64,000 nt of DNA from Metabacillus litoralis (GTDB taxonomy: Bacteria > Bacillota > Bacilli > Bacillales > Bacillaceae): NCBI RefSeq assembly GCF_007994985.1, contig NZ_VOQF01000016.1, positions 1 through 64,000 on the forward strand. Direction: 5' to 3'. The position numbers and the translations under genes were made by a program. Below are positions 60,463 through 64,000 of this stretch, piece after piece. Below the pieces are notes generated by a model that worked only from the letters and a program-made list of their open reading frames with translations, ran no database searches and was not told the DNA's origin. The first letter of the stretch is position 1, and each line of letters starts with the position of its first letter.

Positions 60463-61203
60463 ATGGCTACTTTATATCGAACGAAGCATACAGGAGCTCA
60501 GCAAAACATCAAGAAATTAAGAAAGAGTCGTAATCTATTAATAGTCTTCATTTTAATCTGTTTGTATTTTTCCTTAGCAATTGAGGAAACGATTTTGTCA
60601 CTGTCTGGCATTATTGCTGGTATATTTGTGGTTATTTTACTATTTCGAAATCATGAAATTTCAAAGGCGAAGGAGTTAGATGAGTTAGAAAAGCGTGTGC
60701 TAGGTACATTTGCTGATCTTCCAGATACATTTCATGTTTTTCAAGGCGTTCCAGTCATGTTTGAAAATCGCGGTTATACCGTTGATTATTTAGTGATCTC
60801 TCCTAACAGTTGCTTTACAATTTTCGAAAATCATGAAGTGGGTGATTTTGTCGGAGATACAGATGCTGATATATGGGATATGACCACGGTTCATAAAGGG
60901 AAAACGATTCAGAAAGAAGTTTATTTTCCCGTTTCTATTTTACGTCAACAAACGTGGCATACATCACAAATGCTAAAAGCGGATGGGATGATTGACATGT
61001 GGGTTCAAGGGATTGTTTATTTTTCAAATAAAGATGCGACAGCGGAAGGAACGGGAAAAAACACTGTTGTCATTGATGATCTAGGAGAATTGTACAAATT
61101 CCTTATGAAATTCTCCCCTCGTATGAAACCAGGTCCTGATAAATATAAAGAGGCTGTCTCATTCATTAAGAAAAGATCAAAAGCAAAGATATTTAATCAA
61201 TAG
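60463..61203 (+). CDS. Membrane protein with NERD-like domain
   Basis: 246 residues. A basic N-terminus is followed by two close hydrophobic helices (about 27-43 and 47-62). The soluble part (about 75-235) has the pattern of nuclease-related NERD domains: YTVDYLVISPNSCFTIFENHEVGDF (D-L-V+G-P...F-I-E), then a Trp-containing segment and PVSILRQQTWHTSQ, ending NTVVIDDLGELYKFL. TAGGAGG lies 6 nt before the ATG. Catalytic Lys of the E-x-K core is not obvious (FENHE), so nuclease activity is doubtful. Function unknown. Confidence 0.6.
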   Translation: MATLYRTKHTGAQQNIKKLRKSRNLLIVFILICLYFSLAIEETILSLSGIIAGIFVVILLFRNHEISKAKELDELEKRVLGTFADLPDTFHVFQGVPVMFENRGYTVDYLVISPNSCFTIFENHEVGDFVGDTDADIWDMTTVHKGKTIQKEVYFPVSILRQQTWHTSQMLKADGMIDMWVQGIVYFSNKDATAEGTGKNTVVIDDLGELYKFLMKFSPRMKPGPDKYKEAVSFIKKRSKAKIFNQ

Positions 61204-61225
61204 CCTTTTAAGCAGCGTACTTATA

Positions 61226-61673
61226 TTGAGTGAAAAATATGTTGGCTACTATCATTCCCCGATTGGAATTTTAGAAATAGTTACAACAAGAGATGCAGTA
61301 CTGTCTGCGACTTTTGTTGAAAAGGAAGAAGAAATTGTTAGTGATACAAAAATCTTGAGGGAAGTGATTCGTCAGGTTGATGAGTATTTTAAGGGGAAGA
61401 GAAGAGATCTTGAGATTGAGTGTGAGATAGAAGGAAAGGGTTTCCAAAAAAGAGCTTGGAATGCTCGGACTGATCAGATCTTATAAACAACAAGCCATTT
61501 TTATCGGAAATGAAAAAGCAACAAGAGCAGTAGGTCATGCAAATAGCAAAAATAAAATAAGTATTATCATTCCTTGTCACAGAGTCATCGGTTCAAATCA
61601 GAGTTTAACAGGATATGCAGGTGGACTTGATCGTAAACAGTGGTTGTTGGCGCATGTAAAATCGCAACTGTAA
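61226..61673 (+). pseudogene. Frameshifted methylated-DNA-[protein]-cysteine S-methyltransferase
   Basis: Two overlapping frames make up one Ogt-like protein. Frame 1 (61226-61486) has the N-terminal domain and ends FQKRAWNARTDQIL. Frame 2 (61461-61673) resumes with RSYKQQAIFIGNEKATRAVGHANSKN, the active-site IIPCHRVIGSN and TGYAGGLDRKQWLL. Between them the usual IPYG.T. segment is missing, so a small deletion shifted the frame near 61465-61480. The acceptor Cys and Asn hinge survive but cannot be joined to the N-domain without frameshifting. Repair of O6-alkylguanine is probably lost unless the sequence has an error here. Confidence 0.85.
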
Positions 61674-61700
61674 TCAAAGGGACATAACAGTTAGGAAAGT

Positions 61701-61728
61701 GACAGGCTTATTGTACTAGTAGCCTGTC
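61701..61728. terminator. Hairpin between convergent genes
   Basis: GACAGGCT pairs with AGCCTGTC around a 12-nt loop. It separates the ogt remnant and the DinB-family gene. T-tracts are weak on both sides. Confidence 0.5.
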
Positions 61729-62202
61729 TCAACTTGTTTTTACAAGCTTAAGTATAGACTTCATTATGCCGATATGCATGCCTTCATGATAAAATCCAAA
61801 GCGGAAAAATTCATTTGCCGTGTTTAAAGTGTAACCAGATGAAGTTGTATACGGATCTTGAACTTGTTGATCAAGGGTGGTTTGATCAACCGCTTTATAG
61901 CGCTCTAGCTGATTTTCTAGTAATTGAATAATTGTTTCAATGCTTGGGACGGAAGAATCCCAACCTGCTGGAGATGTTCCAGGTTCAAAATATGTATGGA
62001 TGCGATCAGGAAAATACGGCTCTGAATTGGTAATTCTCGCATAAAACCTCTCACTAATAACGTAAATATGCCCAATATTCCAGTGGATATTATGTGGAAA
62101 TCCAGAAGGAATCTTTTCAATTTGCTCTTCTGTTAACCCACTCACAATTCGAATAGTTCCTTTGCGAATAAAGGTGAATTCTGAAAAAAGTGCTTGGCTC
62201 AT
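61729..62202 (-). CDS. DinB-family protein
   Basis: 157 residues, four-helix-bundle DinB/YfiT type. Putative metal-binding histidines appear in NIHWNIGHIYVISERFY (His41/His45 region) and in FYHEGMHIGIMKSILK near the C-terminus. AAAGGAAG lies 9 nt before ATG 62202; GTG 62205 is adjacent. Family members often use bacillithiol or other thiols as cofactor, or act as damage-inducible metal proteins; the substrate is unknown. Confidence 0.82.
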   Translation of the reverse strand: MSQALFSEFTFIRKGTIRIVSGLTEEQIEKIPSGFPHNIHWNIGHIYVISERFYARITNSEPYFPDRIHTYFEPGTSPAGWDSSVPSIETIIQLLENQLERYKAVDQTTLDQQVQDPYTTSSGYTLNTANEFFRFGFYHEGMHIGIMKSILKLVKTS

Positions 62203-62343
62203 CACTGATAACTTCCTTTCATTTAGAACAGACTAAGTTGCTTAATTTCCATTATATAGTAGATTTTTATTTCAAGGAAGTCAGAAACCTTACATTCAGT
62301 TTAATGTTGTTCTTCAGTCAAAAAAGATCTAATCGGCAAATTT

Positions 62344-62371
62344 CGAGCTATTTCGGGTGGTGACAGGCACC
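62344..62371. repeat. REP-like sequence, right copy (inverted)
   Basis: GTGACAGGCACC (62360-62371) is the exact reverse complement of the first 12 bp of the left element. The match continues imperfectly outward (CGAGCTATTTCGGGTG versus the left's CCCCGGAATTTGTCG). Confidence 0.75.
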
Positions 62372-62376
62372 ATTAC

Positions 62377-62396
62377 AAGTTCATATTAATAACTAA
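62377..62396 (+). repeat. 20-bp direct repeat, right copy
   Basis: Identical to 58839-58858. The two copies bracket 3.5 kb. Confidence 0.92.
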
Positions 62397-62664
62397 GGTT
62401 TTCGCCATTATGACTTGGAGATAAGCCAAGTTTTTCTACTGGGAAACGAATGTAAAAACAGCTTGTAGCCTTATATTTAAATAGATTGATAGTTTATAGA
62501 AGCTTTAGTGGTCTTCCGAATATGGTCGACCACTTTTTGTTTATTCTAGATAAACAATCTTCTTGTATTTGTTAAATCTATCATTCATCAACTTCCATTT
62601 AAAAGAAAATAAATGATAAAATAGAATATATTTACAAAAATGAATACGAATTAGAAGGGTACAT

Positions 62665-62757
62665 ATGAAAGAATTAATGCAGAAAATTATTGAGTTTAGA
62701 GATTATGATGCATTAGTACAAACAGAGCTTAAGACTTTTTACGGAATCTTTAAATAA
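62665..62757 (+). CDS. Possible 30-residue peptide
   Basis: ATG with AGAAGGG 5 nt upstream; encodes MKELMQKIIEFRDYDALVQT and ELKTFYGIFK. Charged, helical, no family recognised. It may be the truncated start of a lost gene. 41 nt separate it from the next gene. Confidence 0.35.
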   Translation: MKELMQKIIEFRDYDALVQTELKTFYGIFK

Positions 62758-62798
62758 GGTGAATATGAATGAAAACTAAAAAATTGGAGGTGGCTTAC

Positions 62799-64000
62799 AT
62801 GGAAAAAGAAGAATTAAGAAAACGAGCGTTATCAATAGTCCAAATTCCTGTTAATTTTCAAGCGATCATAGAAGAATATGTTGAGGGGGAGAACGGAGAA
62901 GGCGAGGCTATGTTTGTATGGATTAACGAAGAAAGCAATGAGGGAATTACGATAAATCTTGATCTGGATGGTCATTTGAATTCTTTAACGATTGATTTAA
63001 ATGATAAAGATTCCAATGAGATTCCGCTAAATATAGAAGAACGAAAGAAACGAGCGGAACACTTTTTCCTTAGTCATTATCCAGATGCTTTAGAAGAGTT
63101 AACTCTTTATGAAATGAAAAAAATGAATCAAACCTATCGTTACTATTATGAAAAAATTGTTATGGATTTACCGCTTAATTCTGCTGGTTGTTTTATTGAT
63201 GTGGATCCAATGGGGGAAATAGTTAAATTCTCTTATAAAGCTGTGAAGAGGATACCTGAGATACCTAGGACGCTGATTTCTAAAGAAAAGCTGATTGAAC
63301 ATGTACAAAATAGCCTTGATTTTCAGCCGACGATTAAAAATCTATATACTATTATATATAATGTTGCAGAAGACGGGCTTCGTCTTGTTTATGAACCAGA
63401 GGAATCTATCATGAAGTTTAAAGCGGATGTATTGACCCCAACATTGAGCATTATACATGATGAAGATGTTCCAGAGACTTGTGTTCCACTTCCACCTCCT
63501 TCGAATACAGTCCTTCAAAAAGATTTAACGATTAAAGAGGTAGTTGGTATTACAGAGGAAATGGACATCATTCGAGAAGTCGATATGGGGGAAGAAACAG
63601 GCATTGTATGGCGTGATCGAAATTGGGAGATGAACGAAGAAGATTTATCAATTGATGGATACCTCAAGAGGCAAACGAAAGATACAGTTAAAGCTTTTAT
63701 TTCAAAGGAAACTGGTAAAGTTAGAAGCTTTATGTGGTTTAATGAACGAAGTGGCAATCTTCAGCTTAGTCATGAAGATTGTTATCAAAAAGCAATTAAC
63801 TTTCTTCAAATGATTATTCCAGATTACCATAAATATTTGCAATTGATTGTTCGAGAGAATGAAGAAGATGAGCAAGACGAAGCTAGAAACACAGAAGTAT
63901 TTACCTTCCGTATGCATAACAGTGAAGGTATACCTGTTCAGTTAGAAATAGTAGTAGTGGCAGTTAATAATAAAACAGGACATATTGATCATTATAGCGG
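62799..64000 (+). CDS. YcdB/YcdC-like (DUF4901) protein, 5' part
   Basis: Open from ATG 62799 to the window end (400 codons, no stop), with TTGGAGGTGG 6 nt upstream. Soluble, acidic, no signal peptide at the start. The pattern ITINLDLDGHLNSLTIDLN...RKKRAEHFFLSHYPDALEELTL, then a second round ISKETGKVRSFMWFNE...SHEDCYQKAINFLQMIIPDYHKYL, shows two PepSY-like repeats (strand-turn-strand then helix), the arrangement of YcdB/YcdC domain proteins in B. subtilis. Function unknown. The 3' end lies outside. Confidence 0.72.
   Translation, partial: MEKEELRKRALSIVQIPVNFQAIIEEYVEGENGEGEAMFVWINEESNEGITINLDLDGHLNSLTIDLNDKDSNEIPLNIEERKKRAEHFFLSHYPDALEELTLYEMKKMNQTYRYYYEKIVMDLPLNSAGCFIDVDPMGEIVKFSYKAVKRIPEIPRTLISKEKLIEHVQNSLDFQPTIKNLYTIIYNVAEDGLRLVYEPEESIMKFKADVLTPTLSIIHDEDVPETCVPLPPPSNTVLQKDLTIKEVVGITEEMDIIREVDMGEETGIVWRDRNWEMNEEDLSIDGYLKRQTKDTVKAFISKETGKVRSFMWFNERSGNLQLSHEDCYQKAINFLQMIIPDYHKYLQLIVRENEEDEQDEARNTEVFTFRMHNSEGIPVQLEIVVVAVNNKTGHIDHYS

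Overview
This window is chromosomal DNA of low-GC, spore-forming Bacillaceae type (Bacillus or a close relative). The evidence is the complete B. subtilis-style pur operon order (purE-K-B-C-S-Q-L-F-M-N-H-D), a PurR/guanine-riboswitch leader, a yerA-yerB-yerC-pcrB-pcrA-ligA-camS-putP-gatCAB-dgkB-rlmCD backbone, a GerA-type germinant receptor operon, a Spo0E-like protein and a sporulation-type histidine kinase. All names come from reading the sequence and recalled family knowledge; no searches were run.

Layout. 1-1125: 3' tail of a 5S rRNA gene, its terminator, fosB (fosfomycin thiol transferase) and the NETI-motif gene yebG. 1128-14632: paired PurBoxes, promoter, guanine riboswitch and terminator, then the twelve-gene IMP operon, most genes overlapping or separated by under 30 nt. 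The exceptions are a hairpin gap between purB and purC and a tandem 127-bp repeat inserted between purF and purM. A 34-codon EYxxD membrane peptide lies tail-to-tail with purD. 14745-26205: a small membrane protein, the putative adenine deaminase yerA, lipoprotein yerB, TrpR-like yerC, a DUF3888 secreted protein bracketed by inverted GC-rich repeats, pcrB-pcrA-ligA and camS. 26461-30612: proline use (P5C dehydrogenase, a small symporter accessory peptide, Na+/proline symporter). 30673-34635: Hsp20 and gatCAB. The gaps on both sides of gatCAB carry near-parallel arrays with a heptamer repeated exactly every 21 bp.

34857-39368 is accessory: an unknown soluble protein, a K+/H+-type antiporter, a single-domain tyrosine recombinase with direct repeats in its promoter, two unknown membrane proteins and an AAA ATPase. 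39598-44246: dgkB, rlmCD and an orphan GAF/PAS histidine kinase. 44784-47554: an ABC-F ATPase (YfmM type) whose last ~520 bp are duplicated downstream as a broken copy, with a membrane-anchored methyltransferase between the copies. 48053-50550: dihydrouridine synthase and a secreted ricin-type/PL3 pectate lyase. 50589-54379: germinant receptor operon in A-C-B order, followed divergently by a Spo0E-like/MEDS fusion. 55998-58823: a CPA1 antiporter and SstT. 58839-62396 is a decaying segment bounded by inverted REP-like sequences inside a 20-bp direct repeat; it holds a betaine-binding-protein remnant, an unidentified orphan frame, a NERD-like protein, a frameshifted O6-alkylguanine methyltransferase and a DinB-family protein. 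The window ends inside a YcdB/YcdC-like gene.

How the genes work together. The left third is a purine biosynthesis unit controlled at initiation (PurR boxes) and at elongation (riboswitch), with salvage (yerA) next to it. The middle is replication/repair (pcrA, ligA), lipid (pcrB, dgkB) and translation quality (gatCAB, rlmCD, dus). The right half is enriched in sporulation/germination sensing, ion transport and gene debris. Three interspersed repeat families sit in the intergenic gaps. The two 21-bp periodic arrays are the observation I cannot assign to anything familiar.
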